64,000 nucleotides of DNA from Eimeria necatrix (taxonomy: Eukaryota > Apicomplexa > Conoidasida > Eucoccidiorida > Eimeriidae). The notes under the pieces are model-generated. The model made no database searches. It was not told the DNA's origin and worked only from the letters and a program-made list of their open reading frames with translations. Where the stretch lies: the NCBI RefSeq assembly GCF_000499385.1, contig NW_013651719.1, forward strand, positions 4,159 to 68,158, in the 5' to 3' direction. The translations under genes and the position numbers were made by a program. Positions within the stretch are counted from its first letter, which is position 1. Each line of letters starts with the position of its first letter. This document shows, in pieces, positions 39,510 through 52,700 of this stretch.

Positions 39510-41097
39510 ATTTTTTCCCCTCGTTTGAAGACCGAGTGGTGAGAAAATCGTTGGGCCAGAACGACATATGGGTCACGCGCTAGTGGACTCCTTACCATTG
39601 GTCCAGAGTATGCTGCTACACCCGAGCACGGTAAAGGGGGGCTTTCCGTTTCCAAATTAGCATGCCTCAGGTGTCCAAATAATACAAAAAGAATATAGTG
39701 TAGAATTTCAGCGGGAGAAATTTGATGTAATGTTCTTCTTTGTGGGCTGCAGAAGCCACGATAGAGGGGATACAGTCTAACTGGGAGGGAACAGACGAAG
39801 ACGAATGGTAGCTTTCACCTGAAAAATATGCCAGGTCTCTGCTTCATAAAGCATTTTAATTGCTACTGTTTTATGAAATAGTGCCGCAAAGACAGCTCAA
39901 ATAATGCCCTCTAGGCGTAGACTGTTGCGAAGCCGAACACGCACTGACTGGGCCGCCACTGTGGGGCGAAAGGCCTAGAACTGGTGGACTGTTTCATGAA
40001 ATTCAGTACACTAGGCCTAGATATGCTATGAAATATGCATTCATGTATTGACTTGAGCATGCACGAGACCATTCTTCCGTGGAAAGCCAAACATTGCTTG
40101 CTTGTCGGCAAGAATGAACACCCAGAGTGACCCAGCAGGCTTGGCTCCAAAAAGTTGCTCTTCATTAAAAAAATTATTTTCCTCCCAGAATTTATTCAAT
40201 CCATTTCTGTGTTCCCACAGCTTAGCCATCTTTCCACTGGATTGCAGCTCCAGAGTGTACTATTCGTGGGGCGGTAACTCTTAATCGAAGTCTGTCAAGT
40301 GCTCGCGCTTGAGTGGAGATAGACATCGCTGTGTGTGTTTGTCTGAAATCTGACACATCTCCGAGTACGCAATAGTCACGAACGTGTTCTGGAACATGAG
40401 AACCTTACAATGCCGGCTGCTTTTGCAAATTTCTGTCCCAAAGTGCATGTGTAGTTTTTCCCAGCCCACATACGGGGACTGAGCAGATTTGATCATTTGT
40501 GCACCCTATCCCTTATCTGAACGCCGCAACGATATTACCCTAGGCCGACTATGCATCGAAAAAATCATTCATGGTGGTGTGAAAGCTGGTATTCCGAAGC
40601 TCTCTTCATGCCAGGCACCACAAGAGGCACTGCCAAAGTTCCCGGTAGGCAGCAGCCAGATGCTGCCTGGTTGCTATAAGGGGAAAACCGTGCACTTTTG
40701 GGCGTTTCACGACTTTCTGCAATGACCTATAGTTCCAGGATTATTTGGAGGCCTAAGGTCATGATGTAAACCTAAAAAGACTTCTTCATTACTACAAACC
40801 AGCTACTCGATGAAGCGCAAGAGAATATGAGTCCCGCAGACAGTCGTGGTCAAAAAAATCGGCGAAGCTGCTGCTTTCTGAGTCAAAGCCACTATGCCTA
40901 CAGATATTGGCATGCTCTTCGGAAGCATCTTTCCTTTACTAAGCTCTCGAATGTGTTACGCATGCCTGCGGCACACGGCTTGTGCAGCATATACAAGCAA
41001 GGGAAGGAGACCCTGTGTTACGGCCCCGGTGAAGCCAAAAAAATATATTGGAAAAAGTTTGCTCCCGCGAGGACCCAACATTTTCGTCATGTCTCTT
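39510..41097. other. No supported gene
   Basis: Between two minus-strand genes: promoter of the oocyst-wall-like gene and 3' region of the acyltransferase. Only short frames, with no recognisable segments. Confidence 0.55.
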
Positions 41098-44000
41098 CTA
41101 AAACGTCCCGGTCTCTCCAGGTTGTGTGGAGGCACTAGGGGACTCATTTTCCTGCGAGTGCTGCTGACCCCGCTGTTTCACCTTTTCTTGGACATGCAGT
41201 TCATGCGCCTCCTGCAGAACTTCCAGAATGTTGGAGGCATAAAGTGCCGCTATCTCTCGAGAGGTGAGATTAGAATGGTACTGAAGAGACCAATTCATCT
41301 TTCCATTCACTGTCACGCAGTTATGCGCAAAGTAGTTGAGCCCAGTATTGTGCTGCGAGACGATTGACCAGCTGCTGTCTACAGATATGTCGAAAGGCTC
41401 TAGCGAGGCCATCAGCTCTTCCAAACCACCCGCCAAGCACTCCAGGCCGCTCGCAGTTTCTTTTTCCACCGGCTGCTGATGCTGCACGTCGGGCATTTGG
41501 CCACTGGGAAACATAACGTGAGAAGATAGCTTTCCGTCTGCCGCGGCAACGTGAGTGCCGCTTACGTAGAGAGCTGTTGCTGCGAGCACTGGAGATACCG
41601 TCATTTGATCATTAGCTCTACCAGAGCACTTGCTATTTAATGCCGTTCTTCGGCCTCCGTGTTGACGCTTGCTTTTAAGTGCTGCGTCTGCTGCTCCTAC
41701 TCCGCATGAATGCTGCGCAGGTAAAGGCGGCAATATAGGCTTTTTTGAATGCCGCTGCTGCAAGGCCATCTGATGTTGAATTACACGGTGCAGAAGCCTG
41801 AGATGCCGTTCCGGAGCCTCACGAAGCTGTGCATGAATTTTGGCAGAAAATCTGTTCAGGGAGTTGGCCGCCCAAACTCCTCCATTAGAGATGAGAAATG
41901 CCGATGGCCTGGCGAAGGCGTCGTTCCTGAATGGCTGCAAGCACTCTAGCTCCCCGCGAACTTCTTCGACAAAGGAAGAAATGAGCTGGAAGTTGAAAAA
42001 AGCAAAAGAAGAACTAGGCAATGATACAATTCTGTGCACGGCTTCCGTACATGCCTTACCGAGTGCCCACACGGCATCTGCTCCTCCATTGCACTCGGCT
42101 GGCACTCGGAGCTTCAGTGGCATCAAAAAGGCGTAGGATCCCAATCCATATGGCGGGGCCTTGGTTTGCTCAGGCTGATCGTCATTGCCTTCTTCAGTGG
42201 TGCAGCGTTTCGAAGATCCCCAGATCCATTGAGTTATCAGCCGAAGCCCTCTCGTGATGCGACTGGCAACGCTGCGTCTGTGAGCGTGTAATCGCCTGGA
42301 ACAGCTTGCCCTGCTGTTACTTTTTGCTGAGCTGTGAATGGATGACCTGACTACAGTGTCGTCCAAAGACGCTGCACTTACTGTGTGCAAACTGCTAGAT
42401 GTAGAAAGCGAGCTACGTCCCGTTGTTTCCACAAAGCCCTCGACAGCTTTGTTAAAGACACTGCTCTTGGAGGTGCAGGGGGACTCTGCTACTTTTTCCG
42501 TAGCACAAGCTTTCCTGTGCCTCTGCAGCATTCCAGCAGTGTTCACAGTCAGTGCACTGCTCGCGGCACTCGCAGAGCCATCGCACCTCTTCTCCTCTGC
42601 CTCGTTGGAAAATGCTTCGCTCCCAGGCCGGCGATCAGAACCAAACTCATTTGAGTGTCCTTGCTGTCTTCGCTGCGTGACGCACCTGCTCCCGCTGCTG
42701 CTGGTGCTCCTGCTGCTGCTTCCGGTTCTACTTCCGGAAAGGTTTGATGGTTGTCGTGGGGACAGCAAGTGCAAGGAGGGGGATGGAGGGCCCGTAGATG
42801 CACCAAGTGCAACTGAAGCTGCCGCTATAGCAGCAAGAGCTCTTGAACACCTGTGGCTTCTCATGCTGACGGCAAGGTACTGCAGCAGGAACTCTTCGAA
42901 TTGCTTATCATCCCCAGGGATTCGTTTGCGGCCCCTCGCTGGCCTTTGTGGTTGCCGCTTCCGCTCCTGCAGCCAGTTGTCGAGCCAACGGCGGCCACTA
43001 ATTGCCTGGAGACTGTAGATGTATACTGGGCCCTTGTGTCTAATGAACTGCCTGTTAGATTCGCCAGGAAGACCCTCTCCAGAAACAGGGGAGCGCAAGG
43101 TAAGCTGCTGCAGCATCTCCTTTACATGGGATAAGGACCAGCCACTACGCAGATTGACGGCACTTTTGCCACTTGCAGCTGAACGCTGAAGTGTTGTGCG
43201 AGTCTGTTCTTTACTGCTATGGCAAGACCCTGATACAGGCGTTTGCAGTAAGTCTTGGACTGAGGGAAGCCGATCCAAGCTTCCACTGGAAATTACAGGC
43301 GTACTTGGGCTTTCGAGAGGGGTCAAAGAGTTTTGATGGCTAACAACTGGTCCCTTGCTGTGAATGCTTGAGCAGGTGTCACAGCTAGTCGGAGATTGCC
43401 CCCCAACAGCGGTTGCTGCCTTTCCTGAGTCTAGCTCTGAGCTAGCTGGGGAAGATTCCAGCACAGAAGGCACGCCGCCCTCTTTGCTACCATCGGCAGC
43501 AGTTCCCGCGAAAGGTGTCCCGGTGTCGGTTGCACTTGGAAAGTACATGCTGTTTCGCTGCACAGCTGCTGAGGACCACAGCGACTGCTGGTGAGGTTGC
43601 CAGCACTGGGCTGCATTGGTAGCTGCAGCAACGCGCGAGAGCTCGGCAAGGAGGCAGTGTTGTTGCATTACTTGCTGCCTACGCCAAAGCATCCGGGACA
43701 GCGCAACTGCTGCCGCTGTTGTAATTAATCCATTCATCGTCATCTTTCTTTCCCTACACGCTGAAATGAGCCCTGCGGTGAGATCTTCAGATAGCCGAAG
43801 GGTCACCACCCCGGTCAAAGCTACGTCCCCAGATGTTTTGCATTCTTCTGGATGATATTTATGGAATCGCAGTTCACCGTCCTCTTGTTCCTGCAAGGGT
43901 GCTTTTCCCGTGGTACGGTTGGCTTGCTGTTTGGGAGACGAATTCGCGGCAATAGCTGCTCTGGCGGCTTGGTTATATGCTTTGTATTCAGACCCACTGG

Positions 44001-46400
44001 CTCTGAAACGTTTGGATGGGTAATATGCCGCAAAGGGATTTCGGAGTGCTTTCATCAACTCTCTCTCCAACATATACATTCTCACATGTATCCCATACCC
44101 TGCACACATCAATGGCCTAAGCAATGTAATGCAGGGACTGACTGGAAAAAGCTCATTAAGAGCTGGGGGCAGTATTGTTTCAGGAGGACGAAGCTGGAGC
44201 TCTGGCTGATAGCTGGTGGATTGAGGTGATGACTCTGAAAGGTAAGCTGCTGAGCTGTCTACAGATCCAGCAGATACAGCAGACAGTCGGCGATAATAAC
44301 ACCAGTTGTTTGCTGAGGGCGACTCAAACGGATCCCCACTGCAGTCCTTCCCCCTTATAGGAAGCTCGCCAGCATTTGAGCTGCCTGCGCTGCAACGTCG
44401 TAAGTACACCGTGCCACTAGACCTTGTAGTATTGGTGTTGCTGCTACTCCCTCTTCGCCAGCGGTACGTCTGGCTAGTGAGCGGTGTCTGCATAGCTGCA
44501 GTAGAATTCGACACCAATTGCATGCTTCCCTGCTGGTGTAATCTTGGCTCCGAGCTGAGCGTATGCTGGCGAAAGTGGGTCGAAGACTGAGAGGCTATTG
44601 CTGTCACCTCTGTGAGGGCTTTGACCCGCGATGCATAATCTGCATATATTTTTGCATTACTTAGAACAATGATGGCCCGCAAAATTTCATCCCAGAATTC
44701 TTTTCTGCTAAGGCCATCTATAGTTGAGTGATGGAAAACCCCAATGATGTGAGTACGAAACCGCCGCCCTCCGCTGTTGCCCTTGTTGACTGTGCCCACA
44801 GGTAACTCACACATGTTGTCTTGTATGTAGACAGGACTGTTTGCAGGCCTCTTCAGACCGCTGACCGCTTGCGAGACTGCTGGCATAGAGTTGCCGTGAG
44901 GCGCAACAAGTGGCATCTTTTCGGAAGGCACCAGCCGCAGCCGCCACAAAGGCCCTGCAAAACAATCGCAAATGCTGGGGTTTGAATCCGAACTCTCAGT
45001 TTGAAGCTTCGAGGTTTCTCAAGTCGCAGGAAAAAAGAAAATTCCTTTCATTGAGGAGGCGCCAACAACTAGGGAGGAAACTAAAGCATATGAGCATTAT
45101 TGTGCGGCTTCGGAAGGTAGCTTCTGAGACTACAGCGAGAAAAGACAAGAAAAGGCAAGCGATATTGATTTCTGAAGTGACAGCCAGAAAACACATGCTC
45201 TCTAAAAACGCACTAGCTTTTTATTATTGGTGCTCACCATGTTCACAGTCAAGGGGGGTTTTCTGTTCCCACGCCATGGCCTTCATCCAGGGGTATTCTT
45301 CGAGAAGTCCCAAATCAAGCTGCGTCCCGTCGCCGTGCTTCTGTTGCCATTTGAGCCCTGCCGAGGAAAGCGAATTATTGACTGTAGCGTATTTAACATC
45401 CACGACGGGCTCCCCCAGTCTCTCATGGAAAGTGAACTTTAGATTGGAGCGTTTCCTACAGCTGCATGGGGGTGAAAATCCCACGTCCCCTGCCTGTTTA
45501 CTCTCGCCATCGCTGCTGGCTCCCCTGCAACTGGTGCAGCTGCTGCTGCGAACACTGCTGTTCTCAGCTCCATTGCTGGTTCCACGTTTTCCGAACTCGC
45601 TAGCACTGCGACGGTTTCTCCAACCCCATACACCACGCCGGCCATCACTACTAATGCTGCTTCGCTCGCTTGAACTATTGCTGCTGCTGCGGCAACTTGC
45701 AGCTGTGCAGAAGCTGCGAGCAGATGGGAATGGGGCTTCCGCGCAACCGCCTGCAACGGAGTCCTCGCCCAGCAAATCGTCACTTCCACGTTGTTTCTCT
45801 AGCTCGTGATGGTTCTGGTGGGCTACCAAGAGGTGGTGATCTTCGCTTGCCCGTTGTTTTATTGTGGAGTTGGTGTCCGTGAGTCGTATGACAAGGCGCA
45901 GAGCCTGGTGTCTTCTTGCTACAAGTATAGATGCTTCCTTGAGAGTCTCTAACTCAATTGGATGTGTCGAATCAACGGAAATACAGTTGACTATTGCTAG
46001 GTTTCCAAGGCGCTGGAAGGCATGCCAAAAACATTCTGTAGCATCAAGGAACCTAACAGGGGGTAAACAATCTAAATTTTCAGTATCTGTATGCTGCTGG
46101 CCGGGCGATAAGGCACTAATGCTTTCTTTCCCATGCCCGGCATACTGCGGAAATGGAAGTGGGGGCCCGATGGCGCAGCCGCCGCCCGAGACTCCGGCGT
46201 TGCACAGCCCTCCAAGTGTTGTTTTTTGACCTGAGTCCCATACAAGGAACAACCTAAAGCACCACAGTTTTCTAAATTTGGCACATCGTGTGAATTTCGG
46301 TCTTAGCAATCAGAAACAGTGAAAGTGCTGACCTGCGGAGACAACTTTCCTGAGGGGGTGCGCCATCCTTTCGCATCTGTGACATATCACAGCCACTCAT
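41098..46400 (-). CDS. Condensation-domain-superfamily acyltransferase, very long
   Basis: Acyl transfer enzyme of the chloramphenicol-acetyltransferase/condensation/alcohol-acetyltransferase fold; substrate unknown. Three exons: 46333-46400 (starts MSGCDMSQMRKDG), 45238-46271 and 41098-44954, 4,959 nt, 1,652 residues, with phases 2 then 1 consistent. Exon 2 has the N-terminal family block LDATECFWHAFQRLGNLAIV. The catalytic HHxxxDG motif is HHSTIDG at 44713-44733, in VFHHSTIDGLSRKEFWDEIL. Later come MNGLITTAAAVALSRML and the C-terminal VNGKMNWSLQYHSNLTS region. Known members are about 450-550 residues; here the conserved blocks are separated by long Ser-rich low-complexity insertions. The first exon and its 61-bp intron rest on phase and splice signals only. 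No signal peptide is evident. Confidence 0.8.
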
Positions 46401-49400
46401 TTCAAATCTTGCATAATACGTTCTCAGCATGGACGGGGAAGAATAATCATTTTGGAGCAGTTTCGGTCAACTGTGTGTGACACTAGGGATCATTGGTCCA
46501 CGGGCTGTGGGGTCGTCCACCAAGGTCACTGAGAAGTGACCTTAGTTATTTGATTCTCACCGAAAAAATCGACTACGATACAGTTTTATGGAAGAGTCCT
46601 TTTTCTTGCGTCTGTAAGTGACACGCGGTGGGCCGCCTGTTTCGTGGTCCTGCTGCTCCGTTTATCTTTTCGGCACTGCGTGTCGCCAGGTGATGGCAAT
46701 GGTCAGCCCCTTCTTCCTCTGCAAAGGAACTTGCGATGACTGTGCTCTCTCAATCAACCACTGTAACAGAAAATAAAGCACCAAATGTGCTTTTCACCTT
46801 GGATTTTGCACCACTCATCTGTGCACGCTGGCCTCCACTACCTGCTACCGCCAGGTCGGGTGGAGCGAAGCACACTGTTTTTGATTGCCCAAAGCATGGA
46901 ATTTAGCGTAAAAATACTAAAAAATGAAAAACTGCTAGGAAACTAGCCAAAACACCAAAATTCAGGTGGTTTGCTCCCACGCAAGTAGTCAATAGACCGG
47001 TACCATTGGTCGCTCTGAAGAGGTGGAGCGCCTGACTTGGCGGATTTCGGGAGATTCACCGCGAGCTGGAGAATGAATTCAGCAAGCGTCAACCCAAACC
47101 TTCATTCTAACATATTAGTTAACTAAGTTGGTTTAGCTCCCTCACTAAGTTTTTGGAGCTTGAAATGTGGGTCAAGAGACTATTTTCGTCTAGCGTTCTG
47201 CAGCTTGGAAGACCACTGAGTAGTGAATAGCTTAAGACCCTGGTTCTCAAACTACGTAGCAACAGCTTCTCAGTTTCACTAAATTAGAAACTTTCAAATG
47301 ATGTTCTTGTTAGAGCTAGAACACTGCAACTGCGCACTTCAAATATCTGCCAGCCTCTTGATTCAAGAGAAGGGCTGCACTAATTTCTGCATTCAACATT
47401 GTTTCCGCGAGCAGCTTCCTCAGCACCATTGAGTGTTTGTACCTGGCACTTGTAACGCTTATTTTTAGGCATACGCTTTTAGGCTGGTGGCTCAAGTAAT
47501 CAACTTGTCTCTGCCTCGGACAAATGAAGACTTGGAGCAGACAAACCCAGACCGATTTCAGCATTAGGCAATTTAAAACGTTACCACTGTATACATAGCT
47601 CAATTAGGTATGAAGCATGATGTAAAGGCGCCATAACGTGATCCCTAGATTAACGATGGTCGTGTTAAGTTGGTGAGTGGCAACGAGTCCTTCACTGGCC
47701 CGGCGGTAATGCCTTCAACACACGCACTCTAGCCTGAAAATACCTGTGTACCGAGGGCGTGAGAACAAAATTGAGCCATTATTAGATGTGAGTAACTGTA
47801 CAACATTCACTTCCGTAATTATAATGTTTGGGCTATTTCATGGCTCCAGGGAACCGCAGTAGCCATATTCTTTGCGGGTATTATTATTCTAGTCGAAAGC
47901 CTGTAAAAGGAAGCACCATGTCCAGCAATTTCCAACAATGTAGCCCACGTATATAGGGCATTTTCAAATTAAAAATATGAGTAATATATCAAAGTTCATG
48001 TGACATGGTTGAGTAATTGTTATTGTGGTCGTGTCAGTTGCAAAGCTAGTCAGCTTCACAATTTTCTGTGCATTGTACTGCTGTAAATGAACCAAAACCT
48101 TTTTGAAAATTCCAGAAGTTATTACTAACTAACAGACTAGTTTTGGGCCTCTGATAGTAGCCTGTAAAGTGTACCAGTGGTTTAGAGGAAAAGGTTCTGC
48201 TACGTTTTTCACTATTAGCTAGAAGCCAGATTTTGTGAATTTAGCTTCGCCTCATATTGTTTTCGCTGTTTTTGCTCCTTTTGAGTCATCTAAAAAGCGT
48301 GTTTCTGCGTCGGGCTGACTTGAATCGGTGCGAGCCTCCTCCGCGCCAGTGTATTCGCTGGCCCCTGGCAAAGGACGTTCTCAGGGGGACTGAAAACCAA
48401 CGCCACCGGCCTCACCGTCCCGTACATGCTCAAACATCGCCTCATAAGAAGTTTTACTTGAATTATTAGGAACTTCCCGGGCAACTTCAGTGTGATATGT
48501 TCCCCTTTCAAAAAACTCTTTTGCGCTCTCATGCATCACGACTAAGACCGCAAGCAACCCACAGGGCAAAGATATTTAGCCTATAGCGCTTGGGTTAGTT
48601 TACCCAAAATAGTCGCCATGTATTCGACATTTAATAAATGCCACTTACCAAGAGCACAAAGGTGACCAAACTACTCTAGTGTAAATGCTCTTACTTAAAT
48701 ACAAATAGTAGACTAAGAAAACAAGCAGATAACTAAATAAAAAAGAAAGCCTATACAAATAGTAATAATTTTAGCACTAAAGCACTTTCCAGGCGCCCAA
48801 GCATCACCGTAAAGCATATCAGTGGCCTTCTCTGCAGGATGGGATCAACAGGACTTCGCTGAAGCGTGCAGGCACGCAAGCCTGCTCAAAACTGGTTCAT
48901 GCAAAGAGACGAAATTCAGTACCCCGTAGAGCTCAAATCCCTTTTCGCGAAGTAAAACAGAAGCATCGTGCATTCTCCAACAAACATGCACTGAGAGGAT
49001 TTTCCCATCCACGTGTTAGCCAAGACAGCCACCCTTAAATGCCACAATAAAACTCGCGGAAATTCTTTCTAGCCATAAGATACATTTCGAAAGCCATATG
49101 GAGCTTTTTGTGTCGCGGAAGTGCAGTTTGTAGTGCGATGCCACACTGGACATTTCGTAATGGAGCGGCAATGAGCGTGAAACTACATAATATGATGAGA
49201 AAGTCGAACGTATAAAAGTTCAATTTGACTAAGCTTAAGCAGCATGCTCCTAGAAGGCGTATTTACGGGAACGAAATCGAAACTGGGAATGGCTCAGTAT
49301 ACAGGCACAAGGAAAGAGTCACGTCAGCCCACACCAGGGATCGAAGGTGCAACTCAATGCCGACCCCGATTTGAAGTAAAATCAGTTCTAGTGAGTCGGA

Positions 49401-49774
49401 CAAAATCACGCCAATGCGTGGCTGTAAGTGCAGCGATAAACAATTCATCAGCAAGTCGTTCGATTGCCCCACAGAAGGCCGGGGCCCCACAGATCACTGA
49501 AGATCCAACCCGTACAGTTCTAGTAGCTTCTATCATTTCCTTTTTATATATTTAAACTTATGTGGCAGCTAAAAAGTTAATTGCAGACAGTGAACTGGGC
49601 CTGCACGGTAGAGCCGCAGCCAACACAGCAGGGGGGCCCCCAGGAGCTGTTCTTAGTAGTATCCATCATATTTGAAATTTTGGCTCCGGTCTCTTCACGT
49701 CAGTCTCACTTCGCTTCATTCAAATCTTTGAATTCTTTGGTGCATGAGATTCTCTCGTCAGCCCCTCGGGGGAG
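46401..49774. promoter_or_regulatory. Divergent intergenic region, acyltransferase and UTP20
   Basis: 3.4 kb of unique, A/T-leaning sequence between head-to-head genes. No frame of note on either strand, no repeats, no RNA gene recognised. A frame at 49244-49555 has a T-loop-like TTCGATCCC on the minus strand but no tRNA fold. Confidence 0.5.
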
Positions 49775-52700
49775 ATGGGGGCCCCCAGTAGTTCCAGCTT
49801 GTCGAGGGATAATGAGGGACCTTCGCCTCCGCGAAGCGTTACCCCTGTGTCATCGTCTAGAGAGCAGAAGTCTGGCTCCGCAGGTAATGATCTGCGTAAG
49901 ACTGTGAGAGCCCCAAGTAGCGAGAAAGACTCTCCCGTCTCTGCCTTTGCTACCTCAGCTGAACCCCGTAGCGGCGGGGGCAGCAAGGTACGAGATGCAT
50001 CAAGTGGAAAGTATGTGTTCCAAACCTTTCGCCAACAGCTGCAGGTGCAGCTACAACAGGGACAGTCAGGACCTCAAAACCTGACTACCCTGGATGTTAT
50101 AGATCTTTCCACAACCGCAAAACGACGGACATGGAAACGACTGAGGGAAGGAGCAGATGAACATGAAGTCGAGCAGCATCGTAAACGCATTGGTAGGGAA
50201 GAATGAAGTGGCCTTAAAATTTTATGTTTGGCGCCAACGTCCACTCTATGTCCTTTATCCTGATGCTGCCTTCTGCGGTGCTTAGAGGTCTTTCCACTCA
50301 AGTGTCAGCCTGCTATCCGCTTCCGGAGCATTCGTGCGTAATATGAGTCAAGATGGTAAAGTTTATGTGTATCCGTCCGTTTGCGAACAGAGCAAGAAGA
50401 GAGCGATTTCTCGCGCCTTGTGGAACACATTTTGCAAGGTGTTGAGGCCCGAGGCCCTGCTCATCACTTGCTAGTGCAGCTAAAAGACATTGCCACGTCG
50501 CTGCCACTGTTAATTCTCCAGCAGAAAGAGGTCATGCAGATTTTGCTGGACCATCTAAGAAGTCAGGACACCTATAGTGTTGTGTTACAGCTGCTACCAG
50601 CACTTGCGAAGGTAAACTTGCACTTAACGCCTTCTTTCGTAACCTTCACCGTTTCGTTCCGCCTACACAGTCTGCCCCTTCACCTTAGCAGGTGACATTT
50701 CTCGCCGCCTTTTGCTCACATGTTTGCAGGACTTGCGTCAGGAATTCCTCGTGTACCTGGAGGTTTGCGTAGGGGCGCTGCATCTCCTCATCTTCGACTT
50801 GGAAGACCAAAACGATGCCGAAGGAGTTCAGCAGCTCTTTCAGTGCCTCACGCAGATACTAAGGTGCATAAGCAGTGACAGCAAACGTGTACACAGGGTC
50901 AAGATCTAGATTTTGGCATGAGACGGTAGAATCTAGACCCCACATGGATAAACTGGTGCAACACTGCTGGAAGTGCATATGCTTAGTTTCTGTGCGCATG
51001 CGATTTCGTCTGTTGATCCGGTTTTTTTTCAGGTATCTGCACAAATACCTAATTGCCAATATGGAGGACTTCTTGGAGATCATGGTGCCACTTTTATTGC
51101 ACAGCCCTCCACCCGGGACAACACAGAAACGCAAAAGGCCAATTACAAATAAAGGGAAGCACCCTCAGCAACACCAGCAGCCAACTGACTCTGCTTCAGG
51201 AAACAAGAAACAGGACGAACGACAGCGCCCGCGCAAACGCAGGATAAAGGCAGCGCGACTGAGAAATGCCTGCCCACGGAAAAACTCCTGCTACGAGCAG
51301 CAACGTGAGCCGACCGATGTCAAAGTCTCAGCGAGCTCTCTGTTGGCCGCTCAAGTTGTTGCGACGGTACTTCGCAGGGCAGCAAGAGATGAAGAATCCT
51401 TCTATGACTGTGTCGCCTCCATTACTAACTACTTTCCAGTGTGAGCCGCCGAAAACGTGAAACACAAGTGTGTAGCTGAATTTTCGCTCTAGTAGTTCAA
51501 GTCAGACGTGAATATGAAGGTCTTTCCGGCTTGCCAAGCTGGCAGTTGTCATGCAGGGATTCCATTGAAGAATGGCGTCCATGGTACGCCTTCATTTCCT
51601 GTGCGTGTAAGACCTGAAGGGCGTGTGCTATTGCGAAATGCTATTGCGTTCAGTCTCGATTTTCGTCACGATATGTGATCTGTTGCCTTGCAGGGTGCCC
51701 TCTCAGTGGCTCCCGGTTTTTTCTGTCGCCGCCTCACGCATTTTCTTTGAATGTATTCGGGGATCGGACACGGCATTCACAAATAATTTCGAGGGGCTTT
51801 CATGCTTTCTGGTTGCTAATATTCTTTTACGAGAGCGCTTCACTCTTCCGGTTTCTGGGGCAACGTACGAGCCCCCGAAGTTGGAGATTCCTTCCTCCCT
51901 AGATCAAAACAGTTGCCGTGCTGGCAGCAAATCTAGCAGCTCTTGCACTTTGCGTGCCAATAGTGACTCCAGCAACGGCAGCCTCACCTGCTCCAAGGCC
52001 TGCGGCAGGCAGGTGTATATGGCGCATGTTGAATGCGTTCGGAGGTACCTCCATGAAGCACGACTACACGCATCATCAACGGAGAGCCCGGCAGCATTGG
52101 CTCTACAGAGAGTAACACTTCGCCTGTTTGCCGCAGCAACGCATGCTGCGCTGAACGATCCGATGCTTTTGAAGAGAGGCCAGCAGCATACTCAGGGTGA
52201 AGAGGGGAGGACGCAGCACGCTAACGAGAAAGAATTGCAATGCCTGTTTTTGTCTTCATTCTCACCGTTTTTCACCTTTTACCCGCTACTCCCACTGACG
52301 TCGTTTCGGTACTTCTTGGGTAGCGATCAGCCGTTTACGTGCAAATCAACAGAAGACATGCCTTGCAGCCGTTGCTGTCTCCCCCCTCCTCCCCTGGTGG
52401 GCTCCTGCGCTATGGCTGATGCTGCTGCCTCCTGGTTCGCACCTGCGCAGAGAAGTTCAGGTAGCTTTGATGATTACATTCAAAGATTGATTAGTACTCT
52501 TCTGCCATTTTGTGTGGCTCCGTCTAGAGGCCACGAAGTCACGAAGGTACCGCCTGCAGCCGTCCATGTAAAAGACGCAGTGCAGCAGCAGTCGCCGGCG
52601 ATTCCACCAGTGCTGCAGCCGCTCCTGTGGGACTTCTCAAATGTGAACTGGACAGCGGCCGCGGCAGTCGCTGTTATTGTTCCATGCTGCTTGTTGCGAC

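Noticed and set aside
42338..43018. 226-codon plus-strand frame
   Set aside because: Antisense of the Ser-rich insertion in the acyltransferase.
49330..49400. tRNA-like T-arm (TTCGATCCC on the minus strand)
   Set aside because: No matching acceptor, D or anticodon stems could be drawn around it.
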